NCBI GenBank assembly: GCA_029861955.1
Contig: JAOTYK010000010.1
Coordinates: 1 to 64,000 of the forward strand
Reading direction: 5' to 3'
From: Acidobacteriota bacterium
GTDB lineage: Bacteria; Acidobacteriota; Polarisedimenticolia; Polarisedimenticolales; Polarisedimenticolaceae
DNA length: 64,000 nt
Position numbers and translations under genes: made by a program. This document shows, piece by piece, positions 46,342-55,427 of this stretch; positions within the stretch are counted from its first letter, which is position 1, and every line of letters begins with the position of its first letter. The notes beneath the pieces are model-generated. The model was given only the letters and a program-made list of their open reading frames with translations, was not told the origin of the DNA and did no database searches.

Positions 46342-47730
46342 ATGATTGGCATTTTTCTTCGTCGCGGAAGCCTGACTGAGAGATGGCCCTCGACGCCAGC
46401 GTTACCGGTGGCAATAATCACCATTATTAGCTTCGCGCTAGCGCTGATGTTATTAGTTTGGATGAAGATCCCCATCTGGGCGCTGTTTCTGCCTCCGCTC
46501 GCGATCCTTTACGGATTGCTCGTTATCAAACGGCCCATGTGCGGCCTGTTCGTCGTCATCTGCGTCTTCTTCGTTCCCCTGCGTTTTGGTGCGGTGACGC
46601 TGCTTCAACTCATCGGGGTATTCACCTGTAGCCTCGTTCTGATCCGATTCCTGATCCAAAAACGAAAACTGATTCTCGGGAATATCTTCCTTCCGATCTT
46701 TTTCCTTGGAATTCTGATTGTCGTTTCGCTGACTTTCACGCAGGACACAGCGATTACGTTCAGCATGTTGAGGAAATGGGGGTTCAACTTCGTGTTCTAC
46801 ATGATGTTGACTAACCTCGTTACTCGATTCAGAGACCTCAAACTGGCCGTGTGGGCTGTGCTTCTCGTGGCCTCGGTCAACGCACTCGCTGGAATCTATT
46901 TTTTCTTGACGGCTTCAGGGAGTTCCTTCCGAACTTCCGGTCTGGTTGAGAACGCGAATGAGTTCGGAACCTTGGCCGCACTCGCAGTCCCGTTGGCTTT
47001 GTATCACTTTATTTATCGTAAGGATCCGGGGCGCTGGTTTCACTTCCTGCTTTGTTTTGTGCTGTTCGGCGGCGTCGTCACATCGGTAAGCCGCGGCGCT
47101 CTCATTTCTCTTGTCGTAGTTTTTGTTTTTATCGCAATCGTTGAGCGTCGCCGGATGCTTCCCATAAGTCTCGTTCTGATTTGTGCGATAGCGCTTGGAC
47201 CCTTCCTTCCATCCTATTTCTACAAACGAATTGAAACTCTGGATTCAGGAATAGCAGGGACCGTCGTATTGAGGAACGAGAGCGAACTGACTGTACGCGG
47301 GCACTACAATAAGGGCCTCATCAAGATATGGCTCGCTCACCCTATGCTAGGCATTGGAATTGGAAACTTCGGACATTACTTCGTCGAAGAGGAGTTCAAC
47401 ACGGGCCAACGTGCCAGTAAGAAGGTCGCTGCCCACAATCTTTACCTGCAAACGCTGGCGGAGATGGGCGTCGTTGGGTTCGTGATGCTCATCTGGCTCC
47501 TCACAGTGACGATGCGAAACGCTGTGAAGGCATGGCAACGGAGCCGAGATAACCCAGAACGGTTAATCTACTACGGCGGCCTCATGATGATGGCGCTTAC
47601 CGTTCTGATCGCCAGCATCTCAGGCGGAAGCATCCTGTGGGAAGACTTCTGGCTGGTTATCAGCTTGACTGCGGTCTCGCGGCAGGTCATCGAAGGTGAT
47701 GCGATTGACGAAGCGATCACCATTACGTGA
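46342..47730 (+). CDS. O-antigen ligase/polymerase family protein, second copy
   Basis: A 462-residue membrane protein of the Wzy_C superfamily: about twelve helices, IGIGNFGHYFVEEEF and the conserved AHNLYLQTLAEMGVVGFV motif near residue 370. It is unlike the first copy (31860-33386) in sequence, so one is probably polymerase and the other ligase, or they serve different glycans. Confidence 0.85.
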   Translation: MIGIFLRRGSLTERWPSTPALPVAIITIISFALALMLLVWMKIPIWALFLPPLAILYGLLVIKRPMCGLFVVICVFFVPLRFGAVTLLQLIGVFTCSLVLIRFLIQKRKLILGNIFLPIFFLGILIVVSLTFTQDTAITFSMLRKWGFNFVFYMMLTNLVTRFRDLKLAVWAVLLVASVNALAGIYFFLTASGSSFRTSGLVENANEFGTLAALAVPLALYHFIYRKDPGRWFHFLLCFVLFGGVVTSVSRGALISLVVVFVFIAIVERRRMLPISLVLICAIALGPFLPSYFYKRIETLDSGIAGTVVLRNESELTVRGHYNKGLIKIWLAHPMLGIGIGNFGHYFVEEEFNTGQRASKKVAAHNLYLQTLAEMGVVGFVMLIWLLTVTMRNAVKAWQRSRDNPERLIYYGGLMMMALTVLIASISGGSILWEDFWLVISLTAVSRQVIEGDAIDEAITIT

Positions 47731-48661
47731 GATGTATCAGCGGTGACGGCGGTACACAGTGCACTCGAACAAATCCCGGCGCGGAAAGTTCGCCTCGGTC
47801 ACTGACCGCGTCGAAACCCACCTCGGCCCCGTGAAGCAGGTACCCGCCCTCACCAGGTAGCGCGGGTTCAGATGCACGAGGGCAACCCCCGGCGGCATAA
47901 AGCGGATCTCCGCACAACGGGTGCCCGGCTGCAGCCAGATGGATTCGAATCTGATGAGGCCGCCCCGAAAGAATGTTGACGTCGCACAGGAATTGGCTTC
48001 CGTCTCGTCGCAACACCCGGACCCGACTCTCCGCTGACTTGCCGGTGATCAACGCGCCATGAACCGTCCCCAACGTTGGATGGGGAACCGGTCCGATCGG
48101 CGTCCGTATCACAAACTGGTCTTCCTTCGGATTTCCGCTAGCCAGCGCCCGGTACCGCTTTCGAATCGTGCGGTTCGCGAACTGCTCCGCCAGCTCCGCC
48201 CGAGATTTCTTGTCCCTCGCGCACAGCACGATCCCACTGGTCCAACGCCCCAATCGATGCATCGGAATCAAGTCCGAGTCGTAGCGCGCCAGTTGTCGAA
48301 GCAACGTCGACTCGTAGAAATCGGCACCCGGGAGTGTCGGCAGGCCAGCCGGTTTGGCCACGGCGACGACCCCGCCCCGGTCGTAGAGCACGGCGAACGA
48401 CCTCGGAGCGTGAGGCTCCCTCCACGGCGGCCGGTACCAGGACAACCACTGCCCCGATCGCAACGGGTCGCCCTCCGCGACGGGCCGGTCGTCCACAACG
48501 ACACGTCCCGCCCCGATGCGCGCGCTCCATTCGGCTCGGGACGAGTGGCGATACCGGTCGGCCAGGTAGTCCAGGACCGTAATCGCGTTGGCCTCCGAAC
48601 CAAGCTGTTCGCGGTAAGTACAACCGCCATTCAACTCGCCGCTCTGCCTACTGCGTCCCAT
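47723..48661 (-). CDS. RluA-like pseudouridine synthase with altered catalytic motif
   Basis: A 312-residue protein: N-terminal S4-like segment (WSARIGAGRVVVDDRPVAEG), then the RluA-type domain (VVAVAKPAGLPTLPG, RTIRKRYRALASG, LSGRPHQIRIHLAAAGHPL, GDPLYAAGG). The motif normally read H-R-L-D-x-x-T-S-G is H-R-L-G-R-W-T-S-G here, so the catalytic Asp is replaced by Gly; the DNA (TTGGGG) is unambiguous. Some eukaryotic-type RluA relatives also carry RLG, so it may be a subfamily rather than a dead enzyme. ATG 48661 is 24 nt from the divergent methyltransferase. Overlaps the convergent ligase gene by 8 nt. Confidence 0.82.
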   Translation of the reverse strand: MGRSRQSGELNGGCTYREQLGSEANAITVLDYLADRYRHSSRAEWSARIGAGRVVVDDRPVAEGDPLRSGQWLSWYRPPWREPHAPRSFAVLYDRGGVVAVAKPAGLPTLPGADFYESTLLRQLARYDSDLIPMHRLGRWTSGIVLCARDKKSRAELAEQFANRTIRKRYRALASGNPKEDQFVIRTPIGPVPHPTLGTVHGALITGKSAESRVRVLRRDGSQFLCDVNILSGRPHQIRIHLAAAGHPLCGDPLYAAGGCPRASEPALPGEGGYLLHGAEVGFDAVSDRGELSAPGFVRVHCVPPSPLIHLT

Positions 48662-48685
48662 GAAGACGCATAGTATCCTGACGTC

Positions 48686-49507
48686 ATGCACGATGATCGA
48701 AACCCCCAGTACGAACAGATGGCCGACGAGTCGATGGTTCGGGGTCTCCGCGGGCAGGCCGACGCGATCTGGCCTCACGAATCGCGTCTCCTTGACGAGT
48801 ACGATCTTCCCGACGACCTCCAGGTTCTCGACGTAGGCTGCGGAACCGGCGAGTTCATCCGTCGATTAGGGGAACCGCGACCGGGTGGCACCTATCTCGG
48901 TATTGATCTGATCAAGCCCCACCTTGAGATCGCCCGCCAGAACTGCGTGGCGCTGGGTGATCGGGCCAGGTTCATGGTCGGCGATGCGTTCGATCTTGAT
49001 CTCGAGAGCGACCGATTCGATCTCACCGTCAATCGTCACATGCTGCAATCGATCCCGACTCCGGAACGGGTCGTGTCGGAATTGATCCGTGTCACGCGTC
49101 CCGGCGGGCGGCTCCACCTGCTTGTCGAGGACTATGCGATGATCCACTTCCATCCGGTGGATGGAGATACCGATCGATTCTTCCATCAGGGTGCTATCGC
49201 GTTCGGACGAGCCACCGGTACCGACCTCCGCATCGGGCGCCGCATGTTCACGATCCTTCGCCACGCCGGCCTGACGCAAGTCGATGTCCAGTACGTAACG
49301 GTGGACACGCTTCGCACACCGAGGGAGGTGATCATTCGCGTCTGGAAGGCGTGGCGTGACGGGTACACCGACCCGATCGCAAGGGAGACGGAGTTGTCGC
49401 GCAAGGAGATCGAGGACTATTGGAGTGGGATGCTGGATTGCCTGGAGAACCCTGACGGCTACGCAGTGTGGCAAATCCCGATCATAACTGGTGTCAAACC
49501 TGGCTGA
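48686..49507 (+). CDS. Class I SAM-dependent methyltransferase
   Basis: A 273-residue soluble enzyme with the SAM-binding loop VLDVGCGTGEFIRRLGE, the acidic strand end TYLGIDLI, FMVGDAFDLD, and the catalytic-side LTVNRHMLQSIP. The substrate-specific C-terminus (about residues 200-273) is not recognised. Divergent from the pseudouridine synthase gene. Confidence 0.88.
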   Translation: MHDDRNPQYEQMADESMVRGLRGQADAIWPHESRLLDEYDLPDDLQVLDVGCGTGEFIRRLGEPRPGGTYLGIDLIKPHLEIARQNCVALGDRARFMVGDAFDLDLESDRFDLTVNRHMLQSIPTPERVVSELIRVTRPGGRLHLLVEDYAMIHFHPVDGDTDRFFHQGAIAFGRATGTDLRIGRRMFTILRHAGLTQVDVQYVTVDTLRTPREVIIRVWKAWRDGYTDPIARETELSRKEIEDYWSGMLDCLENPDGYAVWQIPIITGVKPG

Positions 49508-49518
49508 CCCTATCGCCG

Positions 49519-50394
49519 CTATCGCTTCTTCAATAGAAGAGCGGTCTGGAATCCATACGCCTCGGGTTGAATCGCAACGACATCAAACCAACGGTTCAGT
49601 TTTTCGATGAGACTGTCTCGATCGTAGATTGTGTGGGATCGGCCGATCGTAACTTTGCTGAAGTCGACCTCGTCGAGCCGTAGTCTCGGTGCCGCCTCAA
49701 CGATTCGCTTTGCGAGGTTGAAGTCCGGGTTCTTCTGGATGATGCCTAGACTGTGTTTGTCATTTATAGTAATGAAAGCGAACCCACCGGAACGTAGCAC
49801 CCGCCGCAATTCAAGAAACCACGCATCGGCCAATTCGTCGATATGGGTGAACACTGAACCCGCGTAGACTAGATCAAAATACCGATCCTCGAATGGCAGA
49901 TGGGGAGCCGTCGTCGTGGTACAGAAGTTAAACGGTGGACTGAGGTTCTGCTGACACCAGACAATATGTTCGGCATCGACGTCAACTCCCCAGACTTCCC
50001 CGGACTGAGCCTGATCTGCGAACCAACGGATTAACCGCCCGGATGCACAACCGAAATCCAGAACTCGTCCGTGTTCCTGCAGCTGACCTCCTACTCGGGC
50101 GAGCTGCTCGTGGATCGTTGCGACCTGTTTCTGACCCAGGGACAGGTACTCCTGCGGAGTCGCGCCGTATCCTCCCGGCCCGAGTGCGACCCACAAATGA
50201 TCTGGAGGCACCGGAAGCTCGCCGTCCGCGCTACGTGAGACTTTGGGGATCGCGTAGTCGAATTCGTCCTCACGGTAAGCGAGAATCTTTGCGGGAAGAT
50301 TCGGCTCGCGATTGATGATGGGCCGCATAATTCGCCGCACCTGACCCCGCACGAAACGCATGATCGATCGGCGAATAGATGGGCTGCCTTCCAT
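49519..50394 (-). CDS. Class I SAM-dependent methyltransferase
   Basis: A 291-residue enzyme: an N-terminal extension of about 95 residues that includes LPAKILAYREDEFDYAIPKV, the SAM loop VLDFGCASGRLIRWFADQ, VWGVDVDAEHI, and FDLVYAGSVFTHIDELADAW. The N-terminal extension and the ending FQTALLLKKR resemble methyltransferases found near glycan loci. Converges on the upstream methyltransferase with 11 nt between. Confidence 0.87.
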   Translation of the reverse strand: MEGSPSIRRSIMRFVRGQVRRIMRPIINREPNLPAKILAYREDEFDYAIPKVSRSADGELPVPPDHLWVALGPGGYGATPQEYLSLGQKQVATIHEQLARVGGQLQEHGRVLDFGCASGRLIRWFADQAQSGEVWGVDVDAEHIVWCQQNLSPPFNFCTTTTAPHLPFEDRYFDLVYAGSVFTHIDELADAWFLELRRVLRSGGFAFITINDKHSLGIIQKNPDFNLAKRIVEAAPRLRLDEVDFSKVTIGRSHTIYDRDSLIEKLNRWFDVVAIQPEAYGFQTALLLKKR

Positions 50395-50470
50395 ACCTAC
50401 CTCAAGTGCCTTGTCGAGCTAGACTCAGGGTGACAATAGCTATTAACTACTCGACTCGCATGTTTGACCG

Positions 50471-53191
50471 TCAGGCACCGATGGGTATAAGCGCCTCAAT
50501 CCGCACCGCACAGACCTTGTACTCGCCCGTACCGGTGATGGCATCCCCGGCATCGTTGGTCAACAGGTTGGCCCGGGACTCGGCGAAGTGCATCGGCATC
50601 CACACACAGCCGGGTCGCACCTGAGGCGAAACCCAGACCCGCGCCTCGACGGCACCACGCCGCGAGATAATGCGGACCATGTCCTCGTTACGGACACCGA
50701 GACGGCGCGCATCACGCCGGTGCACCTCGATGAAGTTACTCCCCTGCTTGAGCACGGGTCCCGACTCACGCCGGGTCTGTGTCGCGGCGTTGTAGTGATA
50801 GAGCGTACGTCCCGTGGACAGGACCAGCGGATACTCGTTGTCCGGTAGTTCATCGCTGGGCCGATAGCTGACCGACTGAAACTTCGCCTTGCCGATCAGC
50901 GGCCCGCCTTCGTGGAGTGTGGGAGTCCCCTCGTGGTCTTCGTCGGGACAGGGCCACTGTAGGCCGAAGGGTCGCTCGTCCAGGCGTGCGTGGGAGATCC
51001 CGCCGAACTTCTCGGTCAACGAGGCCATCTCGGCGTAGATCTCGTCGGGACCGGCGTAGTCCGGCATGGGATACCCCGAAGCACGGGCCATGTCGCAGAG
51101 GATGCGCCAATCCTCCCGCGCCTCACCGGGTGGATCGACCGCCTTGCGAACCCGCTGGACCCGTCGATCGCTATTGGTGAAGACGCCGTCCTTCTCGGCA
51201 AAACAACTTGCAGGGAAGACCACATCCGCGAATTCCGTCGTCAGATTGTGGAAGATCTCCTGACAGACGAGGAACTCACACTGGTTCAGCCCAAGCTCGA
51301 CCTGCGAGACGTTGGGCTCCGAGATGACGATATCCTCGCCCATGACGAACAGACCCTTGACGTTGCCCTGGGCCATCTCCTTCATCATCACGTTGAGGTT
51401 CATCCCGTCGTCGGGTGACAATGGAACATCCCACGCCGTCTCGTAACGCTCGCGAACCTCTGGGTCCGTGACCTTCTCGTATCCCGGGAGGAACGTTGGG
51501 GTCGCCCCGGCATCGTTGGCGCCCTGAACGTTGTTCTGCCCGCGTAGTGGGTTCATACCAGCAGACTTGACGCCCAGATGGCCGGTCATCAGCACGAGGT
51601 TGGCCAGCGCGTAGACGTTGTCCGTACCGTGGGTGTGTTCGGTGATCCCAAGGGTGTAATAGATCCCGGCCTTCCGCGTGGTCGCATACAGACGGGCCGT
51701 CTCGCGGATATCCTCGGCAGGGACGCCGGTCACCACCTCAGCCTCTTCCGGCGGATAGCCGAGCACCGTCTGACGAACGGCCTCCCAGCCTTCGCAATGC
51801 TCCGCGATGAAGCGCCTGTCGAAGAGCTCCTCGGTAACAATCACGTTGGCAATCGCGTTGAGCAACCAGACATCGGTTCCGGGCTGAAGCTGCAGATGCT
51901 TCTCCGCAATGCCGGTCATCCAGATAGCTCGTGGATCCGCCACGATCAGTCGCGACCCACGTTGCACGGCGCGCTTCATCTCCATCGCGATGATGGGGTG
52001 GGCCTCGGAGGTGTTGGACCCGATCACGAACATCATCTCGGTGTCACGGATCTCCTCGATCGAGTTGGTCATCGCCCCCGCCCCGAACATGGTCACCAGC
52101 CCGGCGACCGTCGGAGCGTGTCACGTGGCGGCACACTGATGCACGTTGTTGGTGCCGAACGCGGCACGAGACAACTTCTGCATCAGGTAGTTTTCCTCAC
52201 CGGTGCAACGACTGGAAGAAACGAAGCCCAGCGCGTCCGCACCGTGACGCCGCTTGACCTCCAGCATGCCCTCGGCCGCACGGGCGATGGCCTCGTCCCA
52301 GCCGGCAGGATGCAGCTCGCCGTCGTCCCCGCGGATCAGGGGCGTCTTCAGCCGGTCCTCGTGATGGATGAAGTCGTAGGCGAAGCGACCCTTGACGCAG
52401 AGGTTGCCATCGTTGACCGTCTCCCCCGGGGGTGGACTGGTCACCTTGGCCACACGCCCGTCACTGACGTGAAGGTCTACCTGGCAACCGACACCGCAGA
52501 AATTGCAGGTACTGCGGACGGTCTTCGCATCGGCCGCCAACGGATGGGGCGCCTTCTTTTCGATCAGCGCGCCGGTCGGACAGGTGTCGATGCAACCGCC
52601 ACAGAGTTCGCAGCTGGTATCCAACAGACCCTTGTCGGCGAACGTCGCGATGGTGGTCTCGGATCCACGCTCGGCCAGGGTGATGGCGTTGACCGCCTCG
52701 ACCTCATCGCAATAGCGAGTGCAGCGGGCGCAGAGGATACAGAGTTCGGGATCGAATGCGATGTACGGGTTAACGTCGTCCGGGCGCCCCACGCGCGGTG
52801 CGTCGACCGCCTCCAGCACAAGGGGCGGAGTCTCCTGGGCCAGGCGACGCAGCTGGTTGTCGTTCCCGGTCTGGATGGGTAGGCCATCGTCGTCCAGCTT
52901 GTGGTCTGCCAGATAGAGTCCGTAGAGCACCCGGCGATGGCGTTCGATTCGCTCCGACTCGGTGACGACCTTCATGTTCGGCTCGACCCGCCACGCGCAG
53001 CCGGGTTGAAGGCGACGCTGCCCTTCCACCTCCACCAGGCAGACGCGGCACGCGCCCGCCGGCTCCAGCCGTGTGTCGTCACAGAGTGTGGGGATCGTCA
53101 CGCCGGCGCGCGTCGCCGCCTGCAACACTGTCTCGCCGGCCCTGGCCTCGCAAGGCCTACCGTCGATCTCGATATCGAACCTATCGCTCAA
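50471..53191 (-). CDS. fdhA: Formate dehydrogenase alpha subunit, selenocysteine-containing (in-frame TGA 52121-52123)
   Basis: 906 residues when TGA is read as Sec357. N-terminal 2Fe-2S domain (LCDDTRLEPAGACRVC), NuoG-like linker, two 4Fe-4S clusters (CILCARCTRYC, CELCGGCIDTCPTGA), then the molybdopterin-type cluster (CNFCGVGCQVD, GNLCVKGRF). The catalytic loop reads NNVHQCAAT-U-HAPTVAGL, where relatives have Sec or Cys before H-G/A-P. The same frame continues at once as TMFGAGAMTNSIEE and runs through the bis-MGD domains to the end, with no frameshift. It oxidises formate at Mo/W-bis-MGD. Start TTG 53191 overlaps the NuoEF stop as TTGA, GGAG upstream. No fdhD or sel genes are in the window. 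Confidence 0.94.
52091..52123 (-). promoter_or_regulatory. SECIS element of fdhA
   Basis: In mRNA sense, 18 nt after the UGA the bases GGUCGCC pair with GGUGACC (7 bp, one G-U) and close the 5-nt loop GGGCU. Spacing, loop size and the GG at the loop start match E. coli fdhF (loop GGUCU, also 18 nt after its UGA, from memory of that sequence). Confidence 0.88.
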
Positions 53192-54711
53192 TTTCGGCTC
53201 CGGTTCTGAAACGCCTCGGGGAAATGCTCGCGGGCGGACTCCAACGGTTTGGCGGCGACCATCCCCAGCCCGCAGATCGAACCCTCTTCCATCTCCCAGC
53301 CGACGTCGGCTGCGTGTTGCAACGTTCGAAGGTCTCCCGCATCGATATAGCGATCCACCTGCCTCCGAATATACCGCGTACCGATCCGGCATGGGGCACA
53401 TTGCCCGCAACTCTCTCGTTCGAAGAACTCCAGCTGCCACGCCACGGCCTGCACCATATCGACGGTGTCGTTCAGGACGACAACACCGGCGCTTCCCAGC
53501 ATTGACCCGGCCTTTGCCAGGTTCCCGTAGTCCAGCGGCAGGTTCCGTTGGCTCATCGGCAGGAAGCCGGACGACGCACCACCGGGGCTGAACGCCATCG
53601 GCGTCCCGTCATAACCGCCGGCGGCCTCGACCAGAGCGTCGAGGGTCACGCCCAGCGGCAGCTCGTAGACACCGGGTCGTTGGACGTGCCCGGAGAGGCA
53701 GTAGAGTTTTGTTCCGGGCTCGTCGCAACCCAGCTCGCGGAACCACTTGCCACCACGACGGACGATCGCAGGCACACAGGCCGCCGTCTCGACGTTGTGC
53801 ATCAATGTCGGCTTGCCACGAAACCCATGTTCGGTCGGGAACGGCGGCTTGAGGCGTGGCATCCCGCGACGCCCTTCCATCGACTCCAGCAACGCCGTCT
53901 CTTCTCCGCAGATGTAGGCACCATGACCGGTGGCCACGTGCACATCGAACTGCGCGAGTGCGTCGCCTGCCTCCTCGATGGCCCGCGCAAGAACACGGCG
54001 CTCCTCGGTGAACTCGCCGCGGATGTAGATCCAGATCTCCCGCGCGGCCACCGTCGCTGCCGCGATCGCCAGACCCTCGAGCATGGCGTGGGGACGACGC
54101 AGAATGACCTCGCGGTCCTTGAACGTCCCGGGCTCACCCTCGTCGGCATTGCAGACGACGTAGCGCTCGGTCTCCCGTTGAGACCGGACACCCCGCCACT
54201 TGATGTGTGCCGGGAAACCCGCACCCCCTCGTCCCTGAAGACCGGAGGCCTCGAGCTCTTCCAGAATTCGATCGGGAGCGAGCTCGCGGGCACGCGCGAG
54301 GGCGGCGTAGCTGGCGTCGTCCTCGCCGGCGAGATTCATAGGCAACCCGTCATCCGCGGGCGTCACTCCGCGGGGCCGCTCGTCGCGGGTCAGTAACTCC
54401 AGGTCCTCGTCCAACGCCGCAGGCGCACGGTCACACTGTCCCAGACAGCTGACCCTCTCGCACTCCTTGCCTGCCTGCTCCAGATCGTTCGCCAGCGCAT
54501 CGCCCCCCAGCATCTGACAGGTCAGGCCATCACAGACACGAACACGCCGACCCGGTCGTCGGATCAGCGAGTAGAACAGGCCGGCGCCCCAGATGTCGGC
54601 CTCCGGTACGCCCGTCTGTTCGGCCACACGTCGGACCGACGCCTCGGTGACACCACCCTCTTCTTCGAGCAGGCCGAGGACTCGCTCTCGTTGTGCGCCC
54701 CGCTTGAGCAT
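53188..54711 (-). CDS. NuoE-NuoF fusion, NAD-reducing subunit of formate dehydrogenase
   Basis: 507 residues. Residues 1-110 are a thioredoxin-like 2Fe-2S domain as in NuoE, with C60, C65, C89 and C93 (CDGLTC, SCLGQC). Residues about 145-420 are the FMN/NAD+-binding NuoF domain, starting with LQGRGGAGFPAHIKW, and VCNADEGEPGTFKDR and HGAYICGEETALLESMEGRR follow. A 4Fe-4S site (SCGQCAPCRIGT) is near the C-terminus. It would pass electrons from FdhA to NAD+. Its start shares one base with the SYLF gene stop (TGATG), and its stop overlaps the fdhA start. Confidence 0.92.
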   Translation of the reverse strand: MLKRGAQRERVLGLLEEEGGVTEASVRRVAEQTGVPEADIWGAGLFYSLIRRPGRRVRVCDGLTCQMLGGDALANDLEQAGKECERVSCLGQCDRAPAALDEDLELLTRDERPRGVTPADDGLPMNLAGEDDASYAALARARELAPDRILEELEASGLQGRGGAGFPAHIKWRGVRSQRETERYVVCNADEGEPGTFKDREVILRRPHAMLEGLAIAAATVAAREIWIYIRGEFTEERRVLARAIEEAGDALAQFDVHVATGHGAYICGEETALLESMEGRRGMPRLKPPFPTEHGFRGKPTLMHNVETAACVPAIVRRGGKWFRELGCDEPGTKLYCLSGHVQRPGVYELPLGVTLDALVEAAGGYDGTPMAFSPGGASSGFLPMSQRNLPLDYGNLAKAGSMLGSAGVVVLNDTVDMVQAVAWQLEFFERESCGQCAPCRIGTRYIRRQVDRYIDAGDLRTLQHAADVGWEMEEGSICGLGMVAAKPLESAREHFPEAFQNRSRN

Positions 54712-55280
54712 CAGTTGAGTTTCTTGTGCTTCCAGAATTTGGTGCCGGTGACATCGGCATTGGCCATCAGACCCTTGTCGGTGATCTGGAACAGCGCGAT
54801 GCCGTTGTGGAACGAGCTGGAGGCGGAAACACCTTCCTTGCCCGCAGCGGCGGTACCCTGAGCGTCGGCCTGCCAGCCCTTGTTGACGAAGCGATCGAAC
54901 GCCTCCTTGGTCTCCATCATGACGACCAGCTGGTACTTCTGTCCGCCCAACCCCAGGCCCACGCCACCGGTTCCCATCTTCATGTAGGTCTTGCTGCCGG
55001 CCGCCTTGTCCACCGCCACACCGGTCCCGCCGCCACCCGAAACACCGAGGGCGAACTTCCAGTTGTCGAAGACGGCGTAACCGTAAGCGTTCTCGTAGAG
55101 CGAGTTGGCATTGGAGCTATCGGCGAGAAGACCGTGAAGCGCCTCCGTGGCGATCGTGCTGATCTTCGCTCGCTTCTCGTCCTGACGTCCCGACGTCTCC
55201 TCGTCGGCGAAGAATGAGGTGAGCGGCGCTGCCAGAGCGACGATGAGCAGAGCGGCTAGAAATCCGAAACGACTCTTCAT
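54711..55280 (-). CDS. SYLF (YSC84-like) lipid-binding domain protein, exported
   Basis: A 189-residue protein with a signal peptide (FGFLAALLIVALAAPLTSFF) and a SYLF/YSC84-type domain (NANSLYENAYGYAVFDNWKF, GGGGTGVAVDKAAGSKTYMK, GVGLGLGGQKYQLVVMMETK, FHNGIALFQITDKGLMANAD). Members bind lipids or act near membranes; a role in formate oxidation is not known. It is the first gene of the operon and shares one base with the NuoEF start. AGGAG precedes the ATG. Confidence 0.85.
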   Translation of the reverse strand: MKSRFGFLAALLIVALAAPLTSFFADEETSGRQDEKRAKISTIATEALHGLLADSSNANSLYENAYGYAVFDNWKFALGVSGGGGTGVAVDKAAGSKTYMKMGTGGVGLGLGGQKYQLVVMMETKEAFDRFVNKGWQADAQGTAAAGKEGVSASSSFHNGIALFQITDKGLMANADVTGTKFWKHKKLN

Positions 55281-55427
55281 GGGGGTCTCCTCGATTCTTT
55301 ATAGATGATCGAGTGATGAGTCTATCCCGCCCCCCGGCGACCGTCCATAGCATCGGGTCATGGAAGCTTCCCAGGCTATCCTACTGGAATCGTAAGATGG
55401 GATAGAGTGCGATCCAGGAGGATCGTG

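Noticed and set aside
51578-52882. 434-residue open frame on the plus strand opposite fdhA
   Set aside because: Antisense to well-conserved FdhA; typical GC-rich shadow.
50471-53440. Reading the formate dehydrogenase as two genes or as a pseudogene
   Set aside because: The frame is the same before and after the TGA, the TGA sits exactly at the catalytic residue, and a SECIS-type hairpin follows.
53192-53440. Longer N-terminus of FdhA
   Set aside because: It lies inside the end of the NuoEF gene in another frame and has no domain similarity; the TTG overlapping the NuoEF stop fits.
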